From: Sepioteuthis lessoniana
Taxonomy: Eukaryota > Mollusca > Cephalopoda > Myopsida > Loliginidae
Assembly: GCA_963585895.1 (NCBI GenBank)
Contig: OY757911.1
Location: 64,687,658-64,751,657, forward strand
Direction of reading: 5' to 3'
Length of the DNA stretch: 64,000 nucleotides
The position numbers and the translations under genes were made by a program. Below the pieces are notes generated by a model. The model was not told where the DNA came from and made no database searches. It was given only the letters and a program-made list of their open reading frames with translations. Shown here piece after piece: positions 12,330 to 23,126 of the stretch (positions within the stretch are counted from its first letter, which is position 1; every line of letters starts with the position of its first letter).

Positions 12330-12515
12330 ACACTGTAGAGTTAGTAGCATGATATTTGTCGCTGCTCCCCCATCAGATAGAACTCGACACAAGGTCAATG
12401 ACCCGAAGGCCGGTTACGTAGAGTTGGTAGTATGATATTTGTCGCTGCCCCCCATCAGACAGGACTTAACACAAGGTCAATGACCCGAAGGCCGATTATG
12501 TAGAGTTGGTAGTAT
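12330..12515 (-). mobile_element. SINE-E 3' ends, two in tandem
   Basis: Two near-identical ~90 bp pieces, each running from GTAGAGTTRGTAG through 'GATATTTGTCGCTGC' and 'ACACAAGGTCAATGACCCGA'. They match the 3' end of the GC-rich element at 33585-34145 in reverse orientation ('GGAGGCAGCGACAAATAC'). Confidence 0.65.
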
Positions 12516-12747
12516 CTGCGACCCGTCTGTAATAGCATCAGATTAATTTGGACAACTTATATGTGTCTTACACATCCACCGTTGAGACCTATTTGCATAC
12601 CTCGTGCAAATGTAGCCGACAGTGCTTTGTAGTCAGACGTCCCCGACTGGTGTTCTTCTATCCCTTCACAAACATTTATTGATCTTTTGCTGGCAACTGA
12701 TGAATTACATATCACACTCGTCAAACACTAACCCCCCCCCCAAAAAA

Positions 12748-13006
12748 AAGCAAAGTTGGCGACCGTAGTCGAGGGCGACCAGAGGACTCCCTTTTCAATT
12801 GCTATTACACCGAGGTGTAGGGGGGTACTCCTTTCCCAGAATTGCTCCACTTTACCCTTGATACGTACCTTATATTGCTAAGTGTTAAACAAGGAGGTAT
12901 TAAGTACCATTTTTAAACTCTTTGGTATGACCCGACCTGGGACTGAACTCCGGTCACCCGGACCATTGGCGAACACTCTACCCTCTAGGCCAATTAGCAA
13001 GTATCA
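12748..13006 (-). mobile_element. SINE-A copy
   Basis: On the minus strand it has a tRNA-like head (about 13006-12925) with 'TGGTCCGGGTGACCGGAG' and a GTTCAGTCCC-type B box. The 'TACCAAAGAG' junction, the GGTACTTAATACC core and the CTACACCTCGGTG palindrome follow. The minus-strand end is ...CGCCAACTTTGC. Nearly full length, moderately diverged. Confidence 0.88.
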
Positions 13007-13009
13007 GTG

Positions 13010-13840
13010 TATAAATCAATCAGAAAATAACGCCATTTTCGTACTTACCTAGTGTAAAGATAGAATTTTCGAACCAGAAGTTAAAAATTTAAACCTTTAT
13101 TAACTATGGGAAGTTTATTGTATTTTGATAATTGAGAGAATACTTAAATTTCAAAGAACACAAAAATAATTTTGGAACTGCATTCTATAAATGATAGTTT
13201 GTAATATTTGAATTTTACTGATTCATTTTATCATTGATTACGCGTTTGTATAGATAACATGAATGGAATTGGTTGTCGTTTTGGTTAAAAAATGAATAAT
13301 AATAAAAATAGCAAAAACGAAAAAAAAAACAAAAACAATATAAAAACAGCAAAAAGACCCCCCCCCAAATCAAAATGGGATTTAAATTTTACTCACAAAA
13401 TGAGTAGAATTAGTAGCAAATCACACGCCGCAGTTTATTAGTTAAATACTGACAGAAAGATTCATAGACGTGGTTTTATGCCAGTTTTATTTTTGTTTAA
13501 TGAATGTCAATAAAAATGAAAAGGAAGATAGGAGATAGAAAGAAATCACAAAAAGTGAGGGACCAAGAAAATATCTGAATTAAAATTAATGGTTAATCTT
13601 GAATACATACAAGCTGTTAAAAGAAGGAAAAAAAACAATAGAAACAAGTATTATTATCAAGTGGATGAGTGTATACGAATATTGTATATGAATATAATAA
13701 TCATTAATTATAAATAATTAATGTTGCTTAAAGTCTACAACCTGTAGACTCCTTGCAGAGCGTAGACTTGCCGAAAGCTCCCCAATGATGGTATGGTTGT
13801 TTAAATGACATGTACGTTTTACGGGATATAATTACTCGTC
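13010..13840. other. Unassigned AT-rich sequence
   Basis: Contains poly-A and C8 runs near 13320-13370 but no coding frame or recognised element. Confidence 0.4.
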
Positions 13841-13844
13841 TGAC

Positions 13845-14035
13845 ACAAGGTTGGTTTGAACTCCTAGTTTAGTGGCCCGGTATTTTAATTATAGCTTGTG
13901 GGAGAATTGGATTCATGCCCTTTACAAAGTCAGTAGTGCGAAAGGAAAATAAACTGTTTCATTCGAAATTTAAACTCGGCTCACCGATTCCATTCTTTGT
14001 GCCTTTATTCGTTACGCTAGACCACTCAAATTTTG
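13845..14035 (-). mobile_element. SINE-B copy, highly diverged
   Basis: Scattered matches in the right order: GACACAAGG, 'GAGAATTGGATTCATGCCC' and the B-box region 'AAATTTAAACTCGGCTCACC'. Order and orientation support family B, but identity is low. Confidence 0.5.
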
Positions 14036-14115
14036 ACGTGTGAGTATTATTACAAGAAATAACAGAGTGTGGAGGAAAGCCTTGCTTTTGGTAGTGTATA
14101 AGCACAGGCTCACGC

Positions 14116-14116
<1 letters not shown>

Positions 14117-14160
<44 letters not shown>
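14117..14160. repeat. (TG)n microsatellite
   Basis: About 20 TG units. Confidence 0.97.
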
Positions 14161-14161
<1 letters not shown>

Positions 14162-14715
14162 TAATGATTTTTATTTTTAATACTTAATCCAAAAAGTACC
14201 CATTAAAAAAATACACTCACTAATTGTAAAGACAGTCAATTCATAATTTTCAACTTACAATCCAATGATTTTTGTGAGTAATTTGAGATTTAGAATTATT
14301 GACGAAATCAAATTGGCGGCAGATGTCTCTCAAAAAAATCTGCCCATCTGTTCAATGGCATCTGACACAACGAAATATAAATAAACCAGATATTTTATAA
14401 CAGTTGATATGTTTTGAATTGAAATGTACTTTCTTTTAATTTCCTTTATGACGTTTATCCGATTTCATGTTAAATAACTCAGTTATCGATTATATCGATA
14501 ATAGCGGCGATTCAGATGGAAAATATTGACTCTCCTTATTGTTCACCTATTTTTCGGCATATCTTATATAATCATCTACAATCGTCACAAAAATATGACA
14601 TGCTTTTTATTGCATATCAAAAATGAAAAAATAAACCTCGGCCAAACACGTGTGCTCATTCACAACGCAATCTAATAATACATAGAAGTTTATAGAATGG
14701 TGTAGATTATTGAAT
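14161..14715. other. Unassigned AT-rich sequence
   Basis: No frame or repeat family was recognised. Confidence 0.4.
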
Positions 14716-14721
14716 TATCAT

Positions 14722-14964
14722 TGGAAATGGGCACGGTGACACTTGTTCAAATCCTGGTCGAGGTTGATTGCTTTTCACATAGCTCTTATAACTTTAGAAA
14801 AGGATAAGTATCCAAATATTCTTCCTATATGGATAAATAGTTGGGCAGATTGGGTTCTTTAACCTTAGTATGGCAACTCATCTCGCTGGAAAACTCGTAA
14901 CTCCAATCTATTAGACTGACCTTGTTTCACATCTTACTCTTGTGGAGGGATTGGGTAAATATAT
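14722..14964 (+). mobile_element. SINE-B copy
   Basis: B-box-like 'GTTCAAATCCTGGTCGAGG' at about 14748-14766, core 'GATAAATAGTTGGGCAGA', and 3' end GACCTTGTTTCACATC...GGAGGGATTGGGTAAAT. The first part of the tRNA head is eroded. Confidence 0.75.
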
Positions 14965-15185
14965 GCATTATTGAATCAGTCTAAGCAATCTGTTTTTGTA
15001 TATTGATAGCATGCTTCAAAATAAGCAATTTATTTTGTAAGTTTTCATTGCATTTCATTGGTTTATTGAGTAGAAGTTATCATTTGACTGGGAAAATGTA
15101 AAAAGGACAGTTATCTTTTTTGTTTTATTTGAATTCATGATTCTGAAACTTAATTGTTACAATTTAACACAACTTCATTCTTTTG

Positions 15186-15450
15186 CAACCGGCTCATCGG
15201 CCTAAAGGGTAGAGTGTTCGCCAATGGTCCGGGGGACCAGAGTTCAATCCCAGGTCGCGTTAAACCAAAGACTTTAAAAATGGTACTTAATACCTTCTTG
15301 TTTAACACTCAACAATATAATGTATGTATCAAGGGTAAAGTGGAGCAATCCTGGGAAATGAGTAGCGCCCCCTACACCTCGGTGTAGTAGCAATTGAAAA
15401 GGGAGCCCTCTGGTCGCCCTCGACTACGGTCGCCAACTTTACTTTTACTT
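15186..15450 (+). mobile_element. SINE-A copy
   Basis: Near full length. The tRNA-like head runs 15186-15265 ('GGGTAGAGTGTTCGCCAATG', 'GAGTTCAATCCCAGG'), followed by TACCAAAGAC, 'GGTAAAGTGGAGCAATCC', 'CTACACCTCGGTGTAGTAGC' and a 3' end of ...CGCCAACTTTACTTTTACTT. Confidence 0.9.
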
Positions 15451-15594
15451 GCTCATTCTTTTTACAATAACATTTACAATATATTTTGTATTTTCGACAA
15501 TTTTAATGCATTCGGCTTCCACGGAAAGCATCAAAAGCAGATTTTGATAAGTAAAAATACCTCTATTATATACAGTGAGCATAACCCTACCAGT

Positions 15595-15596
<2 letters not shown>

Positions 15597-15665
<69 letters not shown>
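15597..15665. repeat. (AC)n(AT)n compound microsatellite
   Basis: An AC run changes directly to an AT run. Confidence 0.98.
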
Positions 15666-15672
<7 letters not shown>

Positions 15673-15797
15673 TATGGGTTTCTTTGGTTTGGTTTCTTCG
15701 TAAATTATTTATTGCCAAAGAACAGTAGTGCCATTATTTAGCCTATAGCCGGGTTGAGGTAAGGAATTCTCAGCTTTCATAAAGAATTATTCCGAGA

Positions 15798-16160
15798 AAA
15801 AGCTTGACGGCAATTACACAAGAATGCTGCAAGCAATATTGAACAAGTCCTGGAAGCAGCACTCCACAAAGCAGCAATTGTACGGCCACCTACCACCCAT
15901 CACGAAAACTATCCATGTTAGACGAACCACACATGCAGGACACTGCTGGAGAAGTAGGGACGAACTCATAAGCGACATACTCCTCTGAACCCCTTCATAT
16001 GGACGAGCAAACGCTGGACGACCAGCTAGAACCTATATACAACAGCTTTGTGCCGATACAGGAGGTAGCCTTGAAGACCTACCGGGAGCGATGGACTATA
16101 GGGACCGGTGGCAGGAGAGGGTCAGGGAGATCCGTGCTGGCGGTGTGACATGAGGATGAT
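15798..16160 (+). pseudogene. LINE-P 3'-terminal fragment
   Basis: One frame reads KLDGNYTRMLQAI, then KSWKQH, HLPPITKTI, GHCWRSRDELIS and RARPARTY-like blocks down to VREIRAGG. It then ends in TGACATGAGGATGATGATTATT, the (ATG)n-type tail. It matches the C-terminus of the 1940-4237 copy closely, with fewer breaks. All reverse transcriptase catalytic blocks are missing. Confidence 0.9.
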
Positions 16161-16248
16161 GATTATTATTCCGAAATTGAACGTAATAGCACGACTGGGT
16201 TTCGAACTTGCTACGATGTCACTCGTTAGCCACAACGTAATGGGAACT

Positions 16249-16251
<3 letters not shown>

Positions 16252-16315
<64 letters not shown>

Positions 16316-16337
16316 TGTGTGTGTGTGTGCATATGTG
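16252..16337. repeat. (TA)n(TG)n compound microsatellite
   Basis: A TA run followed by a TG run. Confidence 0.97.
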
Positions 16338-16570
16338 TGTCGAGTCTGCACTAGCTGGATGCGATACAAGGTCAATTTTTAAGTGGATTTTAACAGATTG
16401 GAATCGAAAATTTTCCTTCTAGTCTATGAAGATTAAAGAACTCAGTCTTCCCCACTATTTACTCAAAGATGGAAGTAGAATTGTCGGAATTATACGTTTC
16501 TCAAGGGTGTTAGCGCTATGTGAAATGCAAACAAGTTCGTCCAAGATTTGAACTCAAGTTGTAATTGTTC
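16338..16570 (-). mobile_element. SINE-B copy
   Basis: On plus: 'GATACAAGGTCAATTTTTAAG' region, 'TTTTCCTTCTAGTCTATG', 'GGGTGTTAGCGCTATGTG', then 'AGATTTGAACTCAAGTTG' (the B box in reverse). It begins directly at the (TG)n end, so its 3' end may be lost there. Confidence 0.82.
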
Positions 16571-17079
16571 AAAACTGATATTTTACATCCAGTTGGCCCT
16601 CGAAAAGTGTCTGTATCTCTAACTTTCTCAGTACAAAGAAAGACAAGTATATATGAACTCATGGCTAGAATAATATTTCATTTGAAAGAGTCTATTGGAT
16701 ACTGAATCAAGAATCACGTAGATGTCAGCTTCTTAAAATATAAATGTAGATATCCATAGATTGTTGTCAGATTGTAATCATAAGCTAGTAGACACCCCAT
16801 ACAAAAAGGCTCTTATCGGGTCATAGGTATAAGCTCATAGAATTACCAGGAATTCCGTTATAACAAAAGATTTTTAGAATTAACAAGACCATAGTTTCTA
16901 ATAAACTAATTAACACAGATTTGGGTGAATTCAGATAAGAACTAATGATTTTATAATAAATAAAATAATGACTTTTATAAAGTCATTATTTTTATTTCTA
17001 TAATTCCTACTTATAAAGTTCAGTATGTATAATTATAAATTATTTTCACATTCAAATGCTGGGCGTTTCTTTTCTACTG
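16571..17079. other. Unassigned AT-rich sequence with a small perfect hairpin
   Basis: No gene or element recognised. At about 16963-16991 there is a perfect ~13 bp inverted repeat, AAATAATGACTTT / AAAGTCATTATTT, around a 3-base loop. Confidence 0.5.
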
Positions 17080-17420
17080 CTGCTTTCTTTTTTTTATTTC
17101 TACGTTATGTCCGTGAGAAACCCTTGATTGGTTATCTGAGAATACCTTCACATATTATTCCTTGTTGACTGTCTGTCAAGTGGGAACCCAGTGCATGTAC
17201 ATAATGTCTAAAAAAGGGATAATCAAAAGTTTGTTGGTGGATTTGCTCTGTCTGGCCTTCTTCCACTGGGAACTCTGTCTCTTAGTCTCTGGGTCATAGC
17301 AGTAGATCCAGCTTTCATCGCATGGCATTTTTTCCAAGTTTAAAGTAGAATTTTATTGCATATCGTTCTTCTAAAGTCCAGACTGTATTTTGAAATTCAC
17401 CAGCTGTGACAATCAGGCTT
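17080..17420 (-). pseudogene. Mariner-like transposase with internal deletion
   Basis: On the minus strand an N-terminal stretch (LEERYAIKFYFKLGKNAM, about 17375-17325) resembles the start of mariner transposases of the kind annotated as GVQW3-containing. It joins directly to DESWIYCYDPETKRQSSQWK (about 17325-17265) from the catalytic domain, with the first catalytic Asp in DESW. Then come KKARQSKSTNKLLIIPFLDI and QTVN. About a hundred residues that normally lie between these parts are missing, so this is an internal-deletion derivative. Stops and frameshifts follow toward 17080. Confidence 0.8.
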
Positions 17421-17867
17421 TAGCAGGGTGTATTCCAATTGCCGCTGTAGCTGTTCATTTGAACCTGAAATCATAAAAATTGGTCAGTCATCTCATAACA
17501 TGTATCGCAATAACATACTGAATTTTCAAGTGTCTACGGCAATGTCAAATGCCTGTACAAAAAAATTGGTAACTTATGATTTCCAATTGATAGCGATATC
17601 ATCAGATTAAATAAAAGGAGTGGTTAATTGACTTAAAAGTTATTTCCACGGTTTTTTTTTATTACAAAATGTACCCCTTGCCTTTTTAAAGAAAATGGAC
17701 ACGTTCAATGAATTTATGCGTACAATTACATGAAAACGACACACGATGTAAACTTGAGGATCATAGTTTAACCTTCGGCACTTATTTTTGTTAGTCTCAT
17801 ACAATCCAGCCATCAGCTCATATCATAACTCAACTAGTTTTGGTTGGGTGTGGCGCTCTTATAAGTT

Positions 17868-18735
17868 GGTTGGTAGGTTGTGTTTTATGGCATATCAATC
17901 ATTGTGGATTATTTGATGTCACATCTTGTTTATACATATGATTTTTTAGTGAATAGTTTATTGGCAACCTTTTTTTTTAATCAAGCCAGAGCTCATTTGT
18001 TTGCATACGGTTGAATGGTTTAAAGTATTGTAATTATTTGCAATTATTGCAATTATTTGCACACAGTTAAATAGTTTCAAGTATAGCTATCTAATCATAA
18101 TAGTTCTATTTGCACACAGTTAAATGGTTTCGAGTATTGCTATTGTTTGCGCACAGTTAAATGGTTTCGAGTATTACTATTGTTTGCGCATAGTTAAATG
18201 GTTTCAAGTATTGCTATTGTTTGCACACCGTTAAATGGTTTCGAGTATTGCTATTGTTTTCACACAGTTAAATGGTTTCGAGTATTGCTATTGTTTGCGC
18301 ACAGTTAAATGGTTTCATGTATTGCTATTGTTTGCACACAGTTAAATGGTTTCCAGTATTGCTATTGTTTGCACACAGTTAAATGGTTTCAAGTATTGCT
18401 ATATAATACTAATTGTTCAATTTAACATAAATCATCTGTACAAAGTTAAATGATTTCAAGCATTTTTATGTAATACTAATAGTTCTATTCAACATTTATC
18501 ATTTGTTTGCACATAGTTGAATAGTTTCAAGTATAATAAATTATTAAATAGTTCTATTTGACCCATAGACAGTCCGGGTCTGAGTAGACCAAGGAGTAAT
18601 GGCTGTGAAATGGTATTCCACATTCCCCTAAACTCAATCAGATGGTTTGATGTCATAAACAGGACACTTGTTGGTAGTGATTGGGAGGTCTTACCTCTCA
18701 GCAAAAACGTATTCTACTGCCCCAGCCGACTTGGC
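17868..18735 (-). mobile_element. SINE-D copy with expanded internal array
   Basis: On plus it starts with the shared C/D tail ('GGCATATCAATCATTGTGG') and ends with the family 5' end ('ACTGCCCCAGCCGACTTGGC'). Between them lies a tandem array of a 36-37 bp unit, 'CACACAGTTAAATGGTTTC' plus GAGTATTGCTATTGTTTG. About 8 regular units span 18111-18405, with further irregular ones to 18560. Other D copies carry one to four such units. The conserved core is at 18565-18735. Confidence 0.9.
18111..18405. repeat. 36-37 bp minisatellite inside SINE-D
   Basis: Eight close copies, head to tail, differing at a few positions (GCGC/GCAC, CGAG/CAAG). It is a continuation of the element's own internal repeat, not an unrelated satellite. 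Confidence 0.95.
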
Positions 18736-18984
18736 TTTGTCTTATAAGTTTCAAAGGGACAGAAAAATTAACTTTTCATTAAGACCCAGGATTACATTAT
18801 AAGGTTTAATATTTCTGATGAATTTATCATATCTGATGGTTGTGCAGCACTCATCTAGCAAACCCAGAATACACACACTTGGTAATTATGTATTCCAGTG
18901 CATTCTTATCGATTCGAAAAAATACACATTTTAATATATCCAAATTTTTCTAGATGGTGAACTTACAACCGATGTCTTGCTCCG

Positions 18985-19480
18985 TCTCCACAAGATGTAC
19001 CAATAATGATGAAAAGGAAACACTCTGTTCACATCATAGTGTTTAGTGTGGTCACTGGTGATGGCCACGTTATGTCTCCATACATGGTTTCAGACACAAC
19101 ACGGAAGTCCACGTCAAGTACCCGGAAAAGGTAGTGCCGTCCTGGATCGAGAAGGTGGCTGCTAGAAGACCTTATCTTTGGTAACAGGCTTCTGCGTCAT
19201 TCCACACACTCAGGAGAACCCAGTGTTGGCTGTCAGAGAATTTCTGCTACCACATAACCCCTAACATCTGGCTGGCTACCATTTGATACAGTTGAGCGAG
19301 AGACCAACAAAACTCTGTGCTATACCAAAGGTAAAAATGACGGCAACATTTACCAATTTAAACAGAGACCGTCGAAAAAGCTGGCAAGAGATCACGAAGT
19401 CGTCTGGAGATCGTGATTAAAGCAAATTGTAATTCCTTCAATTAAATTCAAGTTATAGTATTTCAAAATATTTTCATGTA
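18985..19480 (+). pseudogene. Mariner-like transposase catalytic-domain relic
   Basis: In frame from about 18990: MMKRKHSVHIIVFSVVTGDG. After a frameshift: NTEVHVKYPEKVVPSWIEKV and RRPYLW. After another: TLRRTQCWLSENFCYHITPN. This is the central and C-terminal part of a mariner transposase. The usual QQDSAP block around the second catalytic Asp reads stop-QASAS, so that Asp is gone. The element's end probably lies near 19560, beyond VERETNK-like coding. It is a different branch from the relic at 17080-17420. Confidence 0.88.
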
Positions 19481-19775
19481 ATTTTGGTCAATATATTTGA
19501 TAAAATGAGGTATTAGTCTTATTTTCATTTTTGCGAAATTTTGATGGCAATGTACCCATCGCATCTTGTATATGCCCGCGTGTTGTACAAAAAATCTCAA
19601 GACCAAACCACTTCGGATAAAAGCCTTTCGGATCCTCACTCGAGTTTGGGTCCAAAGTAGAACGATTGATGTTTAAATCAAAGTGACACAAATTTTAGTA
19701 ATTGTTGATCATAATGATTTGTTTTGCTTTTCTTACTTCACAACATAATCATATTCCAATTACAATATTTCTAAA

Positions 19776-20605
19776 GCCCAGTCGGCTGTGGTTGTAGAAT
19801 ACACCGGCTGTATTTCTGTAGAGGAGTAAGGCCCTCTCAACGAGTGTCCTAGATAAAACACTCAACAATCTGATTGTGCGGCTCCTGTCTTGGAGCTTTG
19901 GGAATGTGGAGGATCCCTTCATTGCCATTGCTCCCAGGTCCACTCTGGCCTAGAGTCGTAGTACCTAATTGGGTCATATCTATGGGTAAAATAGAACTGT
20001 TTGATATTTAAACTGAGTGCAGACAAATGACTTATGGTGGATTGTTAGAAATAGAACTGTTTAACCTTTTAACTGTGTGCTAACAAATTAGTGTCTAATT
20101 GAATTGTTAGTGATACATAACAATACTTTGAACCGTTTAACTGTGTGCAAACAAATGAGTAATGTTGAATGAATTTTTTAGTACTAAATAGCAATATTTG
20201 AAACTTTTTCACTGTGTGCCAATATTGAATGATTGGTATTGCATAGCAATAATTGGAACCATTTAACTGTGTGCAAATGAATGAATAGTGTTGAATAGAA
20301 TCAGTTACAATACTCTTAACCACTTTACTATCTATAAACAAATGATTAATGTTAAATAGAATTATTTGTGTTTGCACACAGTTAAATGGTTTCAATTGTT
20401 GTTGACAAATGATTTATAGTAAATAAAATTATTCATGTTAAAAATACTTGAAACCATTTAACTGTGTACAAAACAAAATGAGCTCAGACTCCTTTAAAAA
20501 TGTTATCAATAAAATGTGTTTACAAATCATATATCTAATACGTATGCATAAACAGGATTTGGCATTAAATAACCTACAAGGGTTGATATGCCATAAACCC
20601 AATCA
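19776..20605 (+). mobile_element. SINE-D copy with expanded internal region
   Basis: The 5' end is 'CCCAGTCGGCTGTGGTTGTAG'-like, followed by the conserved core to about 20005. Then come some seven irregular ~55-60 bp units containing 'TTTAACTGTGTGCAAACAAA'-type sequence (20005-20475), and the shared 3' tail ('TTGGCATTAAATAACCTAC', 'GGTTGATATGCCATAAA') at 20558-20600. About 830 bp in total, the second longest copy here. Confidence 0.9.
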
Positions 20606-20957
20606 AATAAAATATATTTCCAAAATATAAAAAATATTCAGATGAAACATGTGAGTTGAATGGACGAAGAAGGACTAATAAATATTCAATATTCCTCACA
20701 CAATGGAAAAAATGAGAGCATGGTGAAGAAACGGAAGTAGGGGGAGTTGGGAAAAGAAAACATCTACTATTTGAAAATTAGTGATAAATTAGTGAAAATT
20801 AGTGATAAATTGGTTCCATGATGTGTAGTAGTATTTACTGCATTTGAAAAAAAAAATGGTAGCATTTTATTCTCGCAAAGAGGTAAGTCTTTCCATAATA
20901 CTGAAGTGGAAACAGAACTATGATAAATCTGTTAAAGATAATTTCTGTGCAAGAAGG

Positions 20958-20958
<1 letters not shown>
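20606..20958. other. Unassigned AT-rich sequence
   Basis: Contains a short direct repeat, 'AAAATTAGTGATAAATT', twice at about 20775-20812. Nothing else recognised. Confidence 0.5.
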
Positions 20959-20989
<31 letters not shown>

Positions 20990-20997
20990 TATATATT
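20959..20997. repeat. (TA)n microsatellite
   Basis: A TA run with one AA interruption. Confidence 0.95.
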
Positions 20998-21039
20998 GTA
21001 GCAGAAAGAAACTTGTATTTTTTTTGGCGTGTAATTTAA

Positions 21040-22530
21040 TTTGACTGTTAGAGTCGCCGAAAATTTTCACCCAATTAGGATGCCTTGTCCTGTTCAGCCC
21101 GAACCATATTTCCTAGAAGCACAAAAAACTGAAGAAAGCCCGCGAAACTCTCTCTCCCTCTGAAACCCTGAATGGGAACGGACGTCTATTCGTCTGGTCC
21201 TGAATAGCAGTAGCAGCATCATACACTATGAGGAGAGCCATCTAGTTTATGAATCCCTTGGGTCTATTCTTCTAGACCAAGGGATCCTAGTTAAAAACAA
21301 ATTAGATGATACTGTGACGGCAAATTGACTAAAATCCCCAAACGGGACTTTATTTTCGCACGTGTGAAGACGGGGCAGGTTGGCACTTGATCCCCTATAG
21401 AATAAGTCCTCGTTCAGAGTTTTTCTCTCAGGCATATAAGAACTGGCATATTATGTGAGGGATTAATTTAGAACCAGACTGACCGCCGCTGGCAAGGGGT
21501 TCCAAATTTCATACTATCACACACCCACCAGGCCGCTTTCTTCCTTCCCCGAGACAATGGAAGAATATGGACCTATAGGTTTTAGTCGTAATAATATTAT
21601 ATTGTAGTAGTCGGCAACTCCGGTTTCCCGTGTGATATTTTAGGAATTAATAGGACAATTCTAAGCAAGATAACATAAGGCGAATAGAAGCTGGAAAGGA
21701 AGCATGAAATAATAACATAGACCACATGATAACATAAAAGTACATGAATTCCTTTATTACAGTTATATACACTTTCAAAGTGTCAAAACATATAATAATT
21801 TCACAGTCCACGAATACAAATGTCTTTTCTTGACTTTTGTTTTTCTTCTTTTTTGAGAGAGAGAAAGAGAGAGTAGTATACAAAGTTAGGGTATAAAGGA
21901 GAAATGGCTCAAAAGTTACTTATCTTATTTTTCGACGGGGTTCCACAGGAGAATCTTTCTTCTTTCACGGGCTACTAGACTTTGTTCTGTTTTTAATATT
22001 GGCTTGAAGAACTCGGGTCCCTCATGTCTCAGTATTCTTTTGTCTTCAAGCCGGAGTAGAATGGCTATGGTTCGTCTGCCCGCTACGGACCCTGCTCAAA
22101 AACTAATCTTTCTTACTATTTACTTCCGCTGAGGGGAAGGGGTCCCCACTTCCGTTTTGAGGTCCCAGCCAATCATTTGGCTTATCTCTTCTCCCCCTTG
22201 GTGACCGGCGACCTGAGGTTACTAAGTACCAACACCTGTTGATACCCCTCTGTGACCTACATTCCTCCTTAACAGTCACTTGTTTGACGGCTAGGTACTG
22301 TTAATTCAACGGGAGGATAGTATTAATCTTATCTCCCTCCTCCCAGTGGGATATCACGTGACAATACACTCTAACGACTTCCTACCTTCTTTCCTTCTTA
22401 CGAGACCTCGCAGCATACCAGCGTAAACCCATTTACTTCATGCTGCCATTAAAACCTTGATACAAAAACCTAACGACGCCTTCGTTCTTCTCCACCGCCT
22501 TTATTTTCCATCAACATTTAGCGAGGGGAT
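21040..22530. other. Unexplained GC-richer block
   Basis: Base composition is clearly less AT-rich than its surroundings. No frame is supported. It holds a hairpin at 21251-21288, 'ATCCCTTGGGTCT' facing AGACCAAGGGAT. It could be a decayed LTR or a unique regulatory stretch. A short match, AGAATCTTTCTTCTT, recurs at about 52850 in another GC-richer block, which is too little to define a family. Confidence 0.35.
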
Positions 22531-22534
22531 AACA

Positions 22535-22665
22535 ACCAACGAAATACCAAGGCTACCAATGAATTACCAACGCTACCGACGAAATACCAACGCTACCAAC
22601 GAATTACCAACGGACCCAACGTAATACCAACGCAACCAAAGTAATACCAACAAAACCAACTTAAA
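22535..22665. repeat. ~20 bp minisatellite
   Basis: About six imperfect units of 'ACCAACGAAATACCAACGCT' type, decaying toward the right end. Confidence 0.9.
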
Positions 22666-22721
22666 TCTTAAACCAAAAACCCAACAATAATAATGTCATC
22701 CCCATTGCTATTATATATAGT

Positions 22722-23118
22722 CATCCACAGACAGACTGTTTCGTTGTATCACAACTCTGTAGTGTGGTTAGACACACAGGACGCTTTAAGCTTGGATTGA
22801 AACCCGCCTAACTCTTTACTAGACATGGTATCTAACTGCTCAGCCATTTCGACGACACACGTCAACTCAGCATTTATAACGCATGTGTATTAGCTTTCGT
22901 TTGTTTACATTTTGCGCTATCGGATACCAGAGTGCTGAATTCGTTAGAAGAGCTTTGCATTAAGCGGGTGGCAGCCGTTCATTCTTTCGCCAGTGGTCAA
23001 ACCCCGAGAGGGCAGCGTATATATTGTCATCCACAGACGGACTGTTTCGTTGTATCACAATTCTTCAGTGTGGCTAGACACGCTGGACGCTTCAAACTGG
23101 GATCGAAACCCGCCTAAT
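22722..23118 (-). mobile_element. Family G: two direct copies ~300 bp apart
   Basis: Two ~95 bp copies lie at 22722-22816 and 23022-23118 with the shared string 'CAGACTGTTTCGTTGTATCAC'-like and 'GAAACCCGCCTAA'. Read on minus, each begins with a B-box-like 'GGGTTTCGATCCC', which suggests a tRNA-derived repeat. A third copy lies at 49945-50062, so they may be independent SINE insertions or direct terminal repeats of a small element. Confidence 0.7.
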
Positions 23119-23126
23119 ATATATAT

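Noticed and set aside
21040..22530. Solo LTR
   Set aside because: Composition suggests something distinct, but I could not find TG...CA ends, a target duplication or a convincing second copy.
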